From positions 1 through 64,000 of the forward strand of contig JAPWGK010000039.1 of assembly GCA_029641185.1 (NCBI GenBank): a stretch of DNA of 64,000 bases, written 5' to 3'. The position numbers and the translations under genes were made by a program. The notes under the pieces are model-generated. The model saw nothing but the letters and a program-made list of their open reading frames with translations, ran no database searches and was not told where the DNA came from. Below are positions 51,654-62,372 of this stretch, in pieces. This DNA is from Pseudofabraea citricarpa (Eukaryota; Ascomycota; Leotiomycetes; Helotiales; Dermateaceae). Position 1 is the stretch's first letter; the number at the start of each line of letters is the position of its first letter.

Positions 51654-52754
51654 ATGTCCTCCAAACTTTTCCAGCCTTTGAAAGTTGGCCAATGCTCGTT
51701 GTCACATCGTATAGTGATGGCTCCATTGACTCGGTATCGCAACGATGACAATTTTGTTCCTCTCCCAATGGTCAAAGAATACTATGGACAGCGCGCGTCT
51801 GTCCCTGGAACACTTCTGATTTCGGAAGCAACATACATCAGTGAAAAAAGTATCGGCGAAGCATATACTCCCGGCCTATTCACAGACGAGCAAATTGCCG
51901 CATGGCGAGAGATCACCACTGAAGTGCATTCCAAAGGATCATTCATCTATGTTCAACTCTGGGCTCAGGGCAGAGCTGCCGAGCTACCATTACTCAAGTC
52001 CAAGGGGCTAGAGCACATCAGTTCCAGCGCCACACCAATTGACGCCGACGGCCCAGTTCCCCGCGCACTGGAAGAAAGCGAAATACTCGAGTATATTGAA
52101 GCATATGCTCAAGCGGCACGAAATGCTATTTCTGCTGGATTTGATGGCGTGGAGATTCACGGTGCCAACGGCTATCTCATCGACCAGTTTACCCAAGACA
52201 CATGCAACAAGCGGACTGATAGATGGGGTGGAAGTATTGAGAACCGGGCACGCTTTGCTGTCGAGGTTGTCAAAGCTGTCTGTGCAGCAATCGGGCCTGA
52301 CAGAACAGCCATCCGCCTGAGCCCCTGGAGTACTTTCCAGGGCATGCTGATGAAAGATCCAGTCCCGCAATACACGTACCTGCTAAACCAGCTGAAGCAG
52401 TTTGGCTTGTCTTATCTCCACGTTGTGCAGCCTCGTGTACACGGAGATGTGTCTGGTCTTGAGACGGAGCTTACCGGCGCAAATGAGCAACCGTTCGTGC
52501 CAGAGGTTTGGGGGAAGAGTAGCCCGCTGTTTCTCGCAGGCGGCTTCACGCCTGATTCAGCTACAGATGCTGTGGACAAGCAGTACCCCGATATCGACGC
52601 TTGCGTGGTATTTGGACGTTATTTCATTTCAAACCCTGATTTGCCGTATCGTGTGCAAAACAACATCAAACTGGCTGAATATGATCGGGCCACTTTCTAT
52701 ACTCCTTTGGAAGCGAAAGGTTACACGGATTATCCATTCGCTGGGCGCACATAG
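51654..52754 (+). CDS. Old Yellow Enzyme family NAD(P)H:flavin oxidoreductase
   Basis: Intronless, 366 residues, the usual size. FMN-dependent TIM barrel that reduces activated C=C bonds of enones or takes part in alkaloid-type pathways. Motifs: FQPLKVGQ, HRIVMAPLTRYR, LLISEATYIS, WAQGRAA, then the substrate-binding and proton-donor residues His169, Asn172 and Tyr174 in HGANGYL, DQFTQDTCNKRTDRWGGSIENRARF, and ACVVFGRYFISNPDLP for phosphate binding. The frame is open 48 codons further upstream, but MSSKLFQPL is where similarity starts. All catalytic residues are intact. Its position between EthD proteins and a permease/SDR pair suggests a small catabolic or secondary-metabolic set (inference). 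Confidence 0.95.
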   Translation: MSSKLFQPLKVGQCSLSHRIVMAPLTRYRNDDNFVPLPMVKEYYGQRASVPGTLLISEATYISEKSIGEAYTPGLFTDEQIAAWREITTEVHSKGSFIYVQLWAQGRAAELPLLKSKGLEHISSSATPIDADGPVPRALEESEILEYIEAYAQAARNAISAGFDGVEIHGANGYLIDQFTQDTCNKRTDRWGGSIENRARFAVEVVKAVCAAIGPDRTAIRLSPWSTFQGMLMKDPVPQYTYLLNQLKQFGLSYLHVVQPRVHGDVSGLETELTGANEQPFVPEVWGKSSPLFLAGGFTPDSATDAVDKQYPDIDACVVFGRYFISNPDLPYRVQNNIKLAEYDRATFYTPLEAKGYTDYPFAGRT

Positions 52755-53207
52755 ATTAAGAATTAGCCAGGTCATAAATAGAATGTTCATGTTTTAGAAT
52801 ACTCTCAACTATTGTGCAATAATTCATCCCTTCTACAACTGTTTGTAGTGTCTGAAACTCAACCAACTTTTAAGTCTCTATTTGTTTGTGACCAATCTGT
52901 GAGAAAGATGATCGGAAATGACATGACTTTTCTGGTGTCACGTCCCACTTGCATATATATATGTATATAAATTTGTAGATGGCTTTAAAATGCAACACCT
53001 CCTCACCCGACTGTATTACCACCTGTCTTTGTTTTCTCTATGATGTGAAACATTTGTAAAGTATCACTAATTGATTAAGTTTACAACCACTAGAATAAGG
53101 TAAACAAATTACACTAGTGTTACATGTGCATGTGGCTAATCTTGTATCTTGCCTGTTGCCCGACGTTCCTAGAATACCTATCGCGAAAAACATACTTGAA
53201 TCTTAGG
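52755..53207. other. Intergenic between convergent genes
   Basis: 3' flanks of the Old Yellow Enzyme (plus) and the permease (minus). Nothing else seen. Confidence 0.6.
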
Positions 53208-55050
53208 TCAACTTTCAGTGGCTATGCTAAGTCCTCCGACAACGGCACCGGCATAAACTGGACCAACATATGTTTTCCGCACTTTTAGCCACCAACCGGT
53301 AATAAAAGCTGATATTCCAACATAGACGACGGACGACCAGTTCATTGTCTTCATAGTGGTCGGGTAGGTTGTGGGAAAAGAGTAAATGACGACGAAAGAA
53401 GCCAGGTATACTACCGAGAAGATGTTTGTCGCCATACCGATTCGGCCTCTCATGGAAAACCAACTGGGCGCGAAGTGCTTGCGTCCACCAAAGATCAAGG
53501 GCAAAATGCAAGCGATATATGCCGTAGAACTGAGCTGTACATACGACGAGACAAGCGCGTTGAAGACCAATGGAGACGCGAGGTAGAGTGTACCAAGAAC
53601 CGTTGCCAAACACCCGTTGACCAGCGTCGCGTTGAATGGGATCTTATGTGTAGGGTGAACACGGCCGGTGAAAGTGGAAAATGGCGTCGCATTATCGCGC
53701 CCTAGGATCCAGAGGGCACGGGATGCAGTGAGAACAGATCCAACCAGACAGGTGTAGACTGGAAGAAGGGTTACAACCATCAATCCGATGGTCCCAGCCT
53801 GGGATCTGGTAGCCTGGCGGTACACCTCCGATAGTGGGTAAGCTGACGAGACGAGAATGTCGAAGTCAGTGACGCAGTACAAGATTGCGATCAGGTATGC
53901 AAGAGCGGTAAGAGTGCCCGATATCATTTGAATTGCCATAGCTTTTGGAATGTTGATATGCGGTTGAGGAATTTCTTCGGCCAGATGTGTAGTTACATCA
54001 GGTGCCCCAATAGAGAATGCTCCATTGAGCATACCGATGAAATATGCCATGGCGTCGGGCCAACCGGTCAGATTGATCCATTCTGTCCATACAAAGGAAC
54101 TGCTCGCATGAGGTGGTCTTCCATCGCGACCTGGCATAACGGAACATATTACCAACATGATGACCAGACCACCAACTACCAAACAGACTCCTATGTTGTT
54201 GATGATAGGCATAAGTCTGTTGCCGAAAAGAACAATGGAGTAACCAGACCACAAGGCAACCAGGAAGCCGACAAATGTATGCCAGCTCTCCGGTTCGTAA
54301 TCTGGGTGCGCAATGGCATAAGTGCCAATGGCTTGGTTACCTAAGTTACTGTTAATCGATACTCTTGATAGATTTGAGAAGAAATATGTCACACATGTAA
54401 TAAAAGCCATAGATGTAGAGCCACATATCCACTGGAAGTAATTCCAGTATCCAGTATAGAACCCAAGCATTCTTCCCCATTTGGGGCCTGCAGAAACAGT
54501 TGCCCACTGGTACAATCCTAAAATGACACAGCATTAGAAACCCGGCTTTTATTTGGAGTATCGACAGGATATCTACCTGTTGACGATGGCATAGACGAGG
54601 CTAACTCAGCGAGAGATGCTGTGACCGGTAGATAGCATAAACAAACCGTGAGAAACTCGAAAATAACTCCAGGGGAGCCTCCATTATACAGAGCCACTGC
54701 CTATGGTCACAATTAGGGGAAACTTCGAACAGGCTTTAGGCTTGTGAATCTTACCACAGTACCTAGAATCATTCAAATTAGTTATGTTTACTGTTGGTGG
54801 AGTCCAAGGACTTGACTATCTTACCTGCAGTAGCTGGCCACACATCACCAACTGTGATGCCGGCAGCCACAAGAGACACAAAACTGAAATGTTTCTCGAG
54901 CTCTTGTATATGACCAGAAGCATTCATAACCTCGCCGTCGACATTACTATCTGTTGCCTCATTATGCTTTTGTTCCATTGTGAGCAGAGTTTTGCTATCG
55001 ACAATGGAAGAGCCTTTGGTCGTAGACACATCAGTGACGATATGTGCCAT
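53208..55050 (-). CDS. APC-superfamily amino acid/GABA/choline permease
   Basis: Exons 54,825-55,050, 54,755-54,762, 54,577-54,700 and 53,208-54,517 give 555 residues, typical of the fungal ACT family (Uga4/Hnm1 type). A soluble N-terminus (1-55) is followed by about 12 membrane segments. Motifs: HFSFVSLVAAGITVGDVW, VALYNGGSPGVIFEF, LAELASSMPSSTGLYQWATVSAGPKWGRMLGFYTGYWN, FSIGAPDVTTHLAEEIPQPHINIPKAM, and TASRALWILGRDNATPFS. Substrate cannot be told from sequence. The second exon is only 8 nt (GTACTGTG) with correct splice sites on both sides and restores A-G-T-V-A-V-A-L-Y. It is divergent from the SDR at 55,827, with GATA boxes between them, which fits nitrogen-regulated uptake. Confidence 0.93.
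54755..54762 (-). other. 8-nt microexon of the permease
   Basis: GTACTGTG is bounded by acceptor CTAG (54,763 side) and donor GTAAG (54,754 side). It takes one base from exon 1 and contributes G-T-V. Skipping it breaks the frame (8 nt). Confidence 0.8.
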
Positions 55051-55826
55051 ACTTGGAGATGATGATAGAAGTATTGAAATTTCAGCTGAGAATGAAGAGA
55101 CTTAGAAAAGCTTCTCGTTGATTCTTTCACGTCGCTTAAGAAGTCTGTGTGCTAATGTTGGACTACCTGGACAATGCAATATAGCTCAGCTTATGTCTCA
55201 GGCATTGAAGATAAGGTGAAAGTACAGAAAAAGGACTAAATGTATTATTTCCGACTCGCGGAGAAATGCTCTGTGGCCGCGTTACGCTTCCTCACTCTAG
55301 AATTGACACTTTTCGGGAGGCCTGGCCTGGTCCGTAGACCTTTCGCTTAACTCTCATTACTGCACTAGAAAACCAGTCCGAGGCCCAGATAAGATACTAA
55401 TGTCCACTCGTTTCACTGATCCACTTTAAGATTAGGTTCTAGTCCTGACCTAGTGCTCGAAACAGAAATGCGATAAGCACTTTACGAGTTCAAGTCAAAC
55501 GCGATAAGGAATTTGGTGTACGACACTAAATGCGATAAGACATCTACGGTATCTCAAGTAATGCGATAAGGACTCTACTGCAATGGAGTGCGACACGGAA
55601 TTTACCGTACAGATCCCAAATGCGCGGTAAGATTTCAGAGTTACATGTATTCTATGGAAAGGAAGCTCGACCAATGAGTTTTTTGCCTGAACATGAAGCA
55701 CAAAGATATAAGTACTAGCTACTTGCGATTGTGACAGTGAAAAAACCAGTTCCCTTCAGAATTTCTATTACACAATCTACAAAGTCATTCGAAGTCCGAG
55801 AAATCGTTATACTCACGCAAGACAAG
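55051..55826. promoter_or_regulatory. Divergent permease/SDR promoter with an array of GATA boxes
   Basis: 776 bp between two outward start codons. GCGATAAG occurs at 55,470-55,477, 55,501-55,508, 55,532-55,539 and 55,563-55,570, each exactly 31 bp apart and in like context (AAATGCGATAAG). Additional AGATAAG sites lie at 55,209-55,215 and 55,387-55,393. CGATAA and AGATAA fit the HGATAR site of fungal GATA factors such as AreA/Nit2. A degenerate fifth unit (GCGCGGTAAG) is at 55,622. Confidence 0.75.
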
Positions 55827-56819
55827 ATGATTAAAGTAGTCCTCATAACTGGTGCAGCAGTAAGCTTAAATGTCAACTAACGCTATCAATGACTAACGCC
55901 ATCATTCTCTTAAGTCTGGCATTGGGCTGGCACTAGCTACAAGTCTAATTGCAAAGGGCTGGAACGTTGCTGTCGTCGATATCAGTGAGCAACAAGGACT
56001 CAAAGCAGGTAGGTGACGAATTCTCTCAAGATGGAAGAGGCATTTGGAAAGCCTTGCACGTCACTAATTTGTCGTATAGTTGCTCAATTAGGGCCAGCAG
56101 CGTCCTTCCATCAAGCCAATGTTGCTTCGTATGAGTCTTTAGGCGCCGCATTCCTTTCGACTTGGAAGAAATATGGCCGCTTGGGTGCCGTCGTTGCCAA
56201 TGCAGGTGTTGCAGATCGTACGTCGCTATACATCCTGCGAGAGAGGCACCGAAGCGTTGAGAATATCCCCCCTCCGCCAGACACTCTCGTTACCGATGTG
56301 AATTACAAAGGTATGCTTTATAGTATTCAACTGGCAATCCACTTCATGCGCCATAACAAGCCTGTCCCTGGAGGACGCATTGTCGCAGCTGCCAGCATCG
56401 TAGCCCTCATTCCAGAAATTCAGGAACCACAGTACTCTGGTAGCAAAGCCGGAGTGTTGGGCTTGGTAAGAGCAGCAGCACCAATACTTAAGATCAAGGA
56501 CAATATCCTCCTGAACGCGGTGTTGCCAGGAACTGTGCAGACACCGCTGAACACCCCAGAGTTTATTGCTGCTGTTGACCCTGCATCGATAACACCGATG
56601 GAGACTGTCATCAGAGCCTATGAGGAGTTTTTAGAAGAGGACCTGGATAGCGGCAGAGTTGGTGAAGGATTGGAATGTAGCGCAGACAAAGTCATTCCTG
56701 TAGGCAAACATCCTGTGGGCAATGGCAAAATTAGCGAGATGGCAGTAATACCATGGGATAAGTGGTTTAAAGATCTCCATGGTGAGAAATCTGGCCTAGA
56801 CTTTGCCATCCCAGGATAA
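55827..56819 (+). CDS. SDR, 15-hydroxyprostaglandin dehydrogenase-like
   Basis: Exons 55,827-55,859, 55,915-56,008 and 56,080-56,819 give 288 residues. NAD-dependent classical SDR with T-G-A-A-S-G-I-G split across the first intron (residues 8-15), VVDIS (Asp after beta-2, NAD preference), VVANAG, Ser in VAAASIVAL, and catalytic Tyr161 and Lys165 in YSGSKAG. The long C-terminus (EFLEEDLDSGRVGEGLECSA) and spacing resemble fungal proteins annotated as 15-PGDH-like; the true substrate is unknown. It is divergent from the permease and shares its GATA-rich promoter, so the two may be co-regulated. Confidence 0.92.
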
Positions 56820-57841
56820 ATGAAGTGTATTCAATTGTTTCAATAGCAAGCACAACAGTTTGACCGTTGGAAGTACTTTGCTTTCTCGGTTTTGAAGCCT
56901 GCTGTAAATGCGTGCGCAAAAACTCACATTTAAGAAAGCATTATAAGAGTCGGTCTATTTGACGTTTGTACATGTTACGTGCTGAAACATTTAGCAACAC
57001 TCCCCAAACCAAGAGCCAACACAGGTCCCATTATTAGAATTTCTGGTATATTTACCATCTTTTGTCAATAGAGCGGGGACATCCAATTGCAGAACTTACT
57101 AGAGATAGAAAATGCTATAATAATTGTAGATTTAACCATACTCAAGCAAAAGTCCGCAGCGGGAATGAACCCATTGCAGTCACCCTTTAAAGAGGGATTC
57201 ATTTTTACAAGCTCTGGCAAAGAAACATCGTATTAAGTCATTAAAGACTGACATACAGTCCATATATCAGTTGACATGAGTAGTAAGCATTCTGGTTATT
57301 TGGCTCTTCGGTGTAGGTCTATAGCTTCATGTCGATTTCTCAAGGACGGGCTGGCTTCGATGGTGCGAGGTTAGAAAGTTGGGGCCACAAGATAGAAATA
57401 CTCGATACTTATAACGAAAACATTTCTTGTTGTAATAACTGGAATTGTTCAAATCGAAGCGGAGAGCAACAAAATGCAAAGTGAAATTCCAATGACGTGC
57501 TCAATCTTTTGTTGGAACTCTTCTTGGATGTTTGATTACTTCTTTGGCCTAGTCAATTTTGACGGAAGATGAACTGCTTTGCATTCCCAATATGAGCCAA
57601 TGAATAAGTAGGGCGATATTAGTGATTTTATTTTACTTGTTTTATTGTTGGATTTGGGTGGATTATTCATTTAGCCTCAAAGTGAACCAACCAAGCTCCG
57701 CCCCCTTCGCTTGGCGTCCACATGGGCGCCTATATTAACCGACGCAACGCATCCATCCAGATCTTCCTTCCACATCAATTTTACCATCTTCGTGTACATC
57801 AAATACAGAAACACACGAATATCTGCTCGACTAGAATCACA
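56820..57841. other. Intergenic, no gene seen
   Basis: About 1 kb of 3' flank of the SDR and promoter of the F-box-like gene; only chance frames. Confidence 0.55.
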
Positions 57842-59245
57842 ATGGCACCACTTTCTTCCGCACCGTATGAAATTGTCACCCGTATTTTCCACAGTTGCGA
57901 CAAGTTCAGCTCTGTTCTAGCCCTGGCTTCATCATGCAAAGCCTTTCACGAGATATGGCTCTCCAAAGCACCCAGCCTCATTTGGCAATTTGCTCCACCG
58001 ATTATAGCCGATTTTGATCACGCACTTATAGCAGTAAGTCCAGGCCTTTCCTGAGGCCTTCATGGGCCACAAGAAACCCTCTTTCTTGGGAGACTGTCTC
58101 TAATTGCTCGCATGCAGGTAAGAGCTACAAATATTGTTTTAAATTCATCTAAAAGAGGAGAATTGCCGCCACATCCGTTTCCCATAAAGGAGTTGAGTGG
58201 ATCTTTCAAGCTACCGGCTATTAGCGAGCTTAGAGAGGTTCTGAACATTGAGCACTTAGCTCATTGTGTTGAGCATATGCTCTATTACTGGGAAAGAACA
58301 ATGGAGGGCAATGGAGATCAACCATTTATCGAAAACATCGATCCAGAATTGGTAGATCTTCGTTCAGGTGGGCTCTTTCGGGCTTTATATCACATTATTA
58401 TCGCGGGAGCAGTATGCGCCAGGCCTTACAATGAGCCATTTTTCTTGGCAAGGAAAAATTCTCGCAACGAATTTCTTGATCACTGTGAAGAAAAGAACCT
58501 CTCAGAAAATGATAGGGACTACTTGCGTCAGTTTCCAGTCTATAACTTTGGTGCACGGGCTGGAAGTGATACTGCACGGTGGAGAGACCAGGAATATAAA
58601 AAGCTTTTTGGTCCGTTTGCTGAGTGGTTAATTGAAAATGGCAAGGAAAGAGGGATCAATGAAAATGTTCCCCCATTTGAAGTCTACGATAGCGCACAAG
58701 CTGGTGGAATCCGCGAAATCAAAAGACTCCTCGGTGCTTATGAGCGTCTGTACCGCTTAATGACAAATGGGAGCGGAGAGGAACGTTTCGGACGCTGGGA
58801 ATATGAAGAGAAATGCGCGATTAAAAGAAACAGCTTACCAAGTAATATCAGGAAGGCCACGGTGGTTACATTCAGTATTTTTCAAGTGGAGGAAATTTCC
58901 ATGCCAGCGGTTGTGACAGACTCGACCAAGTACTTCTTAGTTGCCAATCCATGTGCTAGTGCATCGGGACAAGCAAGGGCTCCGGATATCTTGGAGCTTC
59001 TTTCTTTACTGGGCCGTAATGCCCGCTTTGAGAACGGTTGGCCTCCTCCACCTCCACAGTACCAACTATTTCTTTTCATGCTTCGAAATTATTTCAATCT
59101 TACTCTGATGCCCTCGGCGTTCGATGAGGATTATTTAGAACGAGGCTATCGCCAAGATATTGAGCATGGGAGCATTTTTAATCATGAAGCTTATGAATAT
59201 TCTCAAGGTGTTATTGAAATATATGAAGTACCCCAGTATGATTGA
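57842..59245 (+). CDS. F-box-like protein
   Basis: Exons 57,842-58,033 and 58,118-59,245 (intron 58,034-58,117, GTAAGT...GCAG, phase 0) give 439 residues. The first 45 residues, LSSAPYEIVTRIFHSCDKFSSVLALASSCKAFHEIW, fit a degenerate F-box (L-P-x-E-I-x-x-x-I-F ... L-A-x-x-C-K). The rest is the uncharacterised C-terminal part seen in many fungal F-box proteins, rich in charged and aromatic residues (PFAEWLIENGKERGINENVPPFEV-like, YEYSQG). F-box proteins bring substrates to SCF ubiquitin ligases; partner and target here are unknown. No signal peptide or membrane segment. Confidence 0.82.
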
Positions 59246-59421
59246 GGATAGTTATGGTAATTTTGTTGAATGAAAACGGTTTTCCGAAGTTTGGTCAACA
59301 TAAGTTACACTTGGAAGCAATTATTACAGATTTTGGAAAACAGGGGAAAAGACTTGCGTGTACCACCTGTGCATGATCAACTTGAGATTTCAAACACAAT
59401 AATCCGGCAATCTTAACCGCT

Positions 59422-60468
59422 GTGCTACATTTTGATACTCGACGGCCCAGAGCCGAATCCAGGCGAAGAGCTGTTTGTCCCACCTCCGAAGGAGACCTGC
59501 AAAACGGCTGGATATACCAAAAAATAAATGGAAGAAATCGATGTCCAGAGCCAGATCAGCCTTATATGAAATGGTCCCAGAAAGAGAGACCAAATACAGA
59601 CGTTGGGTCTAATGTAATCGGGATAGATGCCCAGATGTGGAGGGAGCCAGACGGATCGCTCAGTCCGTACAAACTTGCAAGGACTGAATATGAGTATACA
59701 GAAAATGGACTTCAGCAACATCAAGTCCCACTCCCCGCTCGGATGTCCTGCGACGAATGGCCCGCAGCTAGGTAAATATACCATTCTTATTCTCATAGTG
59801 CTATTTTTCAAACCACATTGAAGATAACTTATGAAATCTTTCCCATGTACTTTGTTGCAATAGGTATCTGAAATGCTGCTCACTCGAGAAAACTATAGTT
59901 AGGTAGAAGGAGGACAAAACGCGGGTGGTGGACCTAGTGACTCGGTAACCTACTTTAAGTTTCTGATAGTCGGATTTATCTATAGGCTAGATTGATATTT
60001 GTAGTTGGTCATTGATGACTTTCTGTAGGCGCTCCAATCCAAATGAAGTGCCCAGAGTCTGGATTCACCGCAAAGGACAGTCCATTTGTCACCGAACAGA
60101 ATTGGCAAGGAAAAGAGCATTCATCTTTAGGTGTAAGTATTATTCGTTCCCCTTCATGATATTCTAGCGCGTATTCGGTCCCAGATATGTATCCAAACAC
60201 CCGTTTAAATTTCCTGAGAGTGAACATGCTCTTTCGAACAGTAAGTCTAACTGCGAAACAGTATTAGATCAGTAGACTTAGAAAGAAAAAGGTGCCTGGT
60301 CTTGATGGAAATTTTATTCTTCAATTCAATTTTAAGATGGTGACTGCGTATAGTGACGGCGATGGTGTATACTTGGAGGTAAACGGCCATAAGAGGTACT
60401 GCTTTGGACCACTTTCAACTACAGGACCAGACTGCGCTATTGAAAGTGAAGATGATCGGTGGAATTAG
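59422..60468 (+). pseudogene. Unresolved exons, possibly of a NucA/NucB-like secreted nuclease
   Basis: A 117-codon frame (59,422-59,775) contains N-G-W-I-Y-Q-K-I-N-G and ends P-L-P-A-R-M-S-C-D-E-W-P-A-A next to a possible donor GTAAAT at 59,773; C-D-E-[WYF]-P is the active-site block of NucA/NucB DNases. Further on, G-A-P-I-Q-M-K-C-P-E-S-G (from about 60,029, donor GTAAGT at 60,136) and a final frame 60,337-60,468 (VTAYSDGDGVYLEVNGHKRY, ending E-S-E-D-D-R-W-N) also look coded. I could not join them in one phase, so the gene is either broken or has exons I missed. No start or signal peptide found. Confidence 0.33.
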
Positions 60469-61296
60469 GTCAAAATCAGAGTATCATATTTAAATAGAAC
60501 TCTAAATCTAGGTTTTCTCTTCTAATTTTTGGTTACATAACTGAAGAGTGAAAGAGTAGTGATTCGTCAACTCTTCGCTTGCAACTTTTTATTCATCGCT
60601 TAACGATAAAAGATATAATACTCAAAGTACCTATAAGTTTAAATTTGCGCAATTCTAGAGTTTTTAAATGAAGTTTAATTTTAATGCTCAAGCATCACAC
60701 AGACTTTCCCCTATGCATATGAGAGCCAGTAGCATAGAACAACACATTTAGACGGGTTATATCTCCTGATTATGCACAGGCTTCCATGGTTTCAGCGTAG
60801 GAGCCCTGCTCAAAGCTAAAGTTCTCCAATCTATAAGCCAACTACAATGATCTCGCTAGGTCTATCAGAATATGGTAAAACCTACTATTAAACTAAGAAT
60901 AAATAGCTTCGCGAAAAGGATATTAACTGAATTGGCAAGAGAAAAACAATGTCGAAGGAATCAGCTTTTTACAAGCCTACTTTGTCTTCGCAATAAGTTT
61001 CGCAGTCATAGATAACGTCGTGTTGCAGTATCGCTTCAGTGCCGAATCTACTTACCTTTCTCTTGGCAATATTTCGGAGCAAGAGTAGTTGTCGCTCCGT
61101 GGAAGCAGTTGCAGTGACGTCAATTTATCTGGAACTTGCTCAAATTAATCTGCGCAGGATTTTTCCAAGGTATCCTAGCCATCGAACTCCCTAGTATTAC
61201 CCAACAAGCCGCTTTGCTAATCGTTGCTCTGACTTGTGCTGCCAAATATCTCAAGAACCCTCGAACACCGAAGATCAGTTTCCCCGTATAGGCGAT

Positions 61297-62069
61297 CAAT
61301 TACATGATTTTGCCAAAAATTCGATGCCAGATCGCGTGGCGTTGTGGCATCTTCAAACTGCTCCTCCATCTTTCGTTCTTTGTGTATATTGCATGATGTT
61401 GACGAAACTGGGTCACGACGACAACTCCAAGACTACCTTGAGGTATTGAGAATTCGTCGACTACGATATACTGAGACGCAATCAAGCTGAACAAGAGCGA
61501 GGACAAGGCTATAACAATTTGGCCAATCATTAGCAAAGTCATCAATTAAAAGGATATCTCTTACCGTTACTCTCATCAACAAGAAGATCTGGTGACAGAA
61601 ATAATCAATCCTCAAGTATGAGATGAGATGAGGCTGAGAGTGGAGATTGAAAAAACACACTTCAAAGCTTATAAATTCCACATGGACTTCTGACGGGGGC
61701 GCTCTCATGTATTTGCAGCGGTACAGTAAAGTGTGGCGGCAAGCAGTGGGGACGGGCCGCAGCGGCTGAACATCCCGAACGATTCCCGTGAAGCTTGTCA
61801 TCTCGGAATTACTGTAACTGGTATCTCCCCCGCCCAGCCGACAATAAGTGCCGAGAACAAGATCGCTACTACTTCCACACATGCCCAAACAATTGACAAT
61901 CTAGCCCCCCCCAAATCCATGCACCTCTACTACGAGAGGAAACACTTCTACGTATCGCGCCGGATGTGCCGGCTCCTTGCGATATTTTTTTTATGACGAG
62001 CTTTCCGTTATCTGAGACCTCCTCGCTAGCCGGAGCCTCCGTGGGATGTAGTTTTAGTAGGTTTGACAC
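61297..62069 (-). pseudogene. Broken small membrane-protein gene
   Basis: A frame starting at 62,069 (MSNLLKLHPTEAPASEEVSD) reaches G-A-W-I-W-G-G at a run of eight G (plus-strand C run 61,905-61,912). One more G would join it to A-R-L-S-I-V-W-A-C-V-E-V-V-A-I-L-F-S-A-L-I-V-G-W-A, a strong membrane helix that is otherwise out of frame. A second hydrophobic frame (61,300-61,545, GQIVIALSSLLFSLIASQYIV) follows downstream with a possible intron (GTAAGA...ATAG) before it. Either a homopolymer frameshift or an assembly error; family unknown. Confidence 0.32.
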
Positions 62070-62372
62070 GATTCAGCTTGTTGAGAAACCTCTCAAGCAG
62101 AGCCACATTTTTTTTATCGAGACGTTTCCATGCTCATGAGGGTATGTGGCCATTTGATAGGCAAGTGCCACTGGTTTGAAATTGCGTATCAATGATGCAA
62201 CCATGTGGGCAAGAAATTTGCGAGTGCCGCTGTGATGTCAGACACCCATGGGAGAGACTTGATGAACGTTTCTCGACGATCTTTAGCTATATATACGTCT
62301 ATCTCTCCCATTTAATATGTCTTTAATTTCTTACCACAGACTCAAAGCAAAAGAACAAAAATACAAACCAAA

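Larger units (their letters stand above)
59246..62372. other. 3 kb region with coding fragments only
   Basis: No complete gene can be built. Two fragment groups are described separately (59,422-60,468 plus; 61,297-62,069 minus). The stretch 60,470-61,290 shows nothing. TATATATA at 62,288-62,295 lies 78 bp upstream of the NRPS-like start and may be its TATA box. Confidence 0.45.
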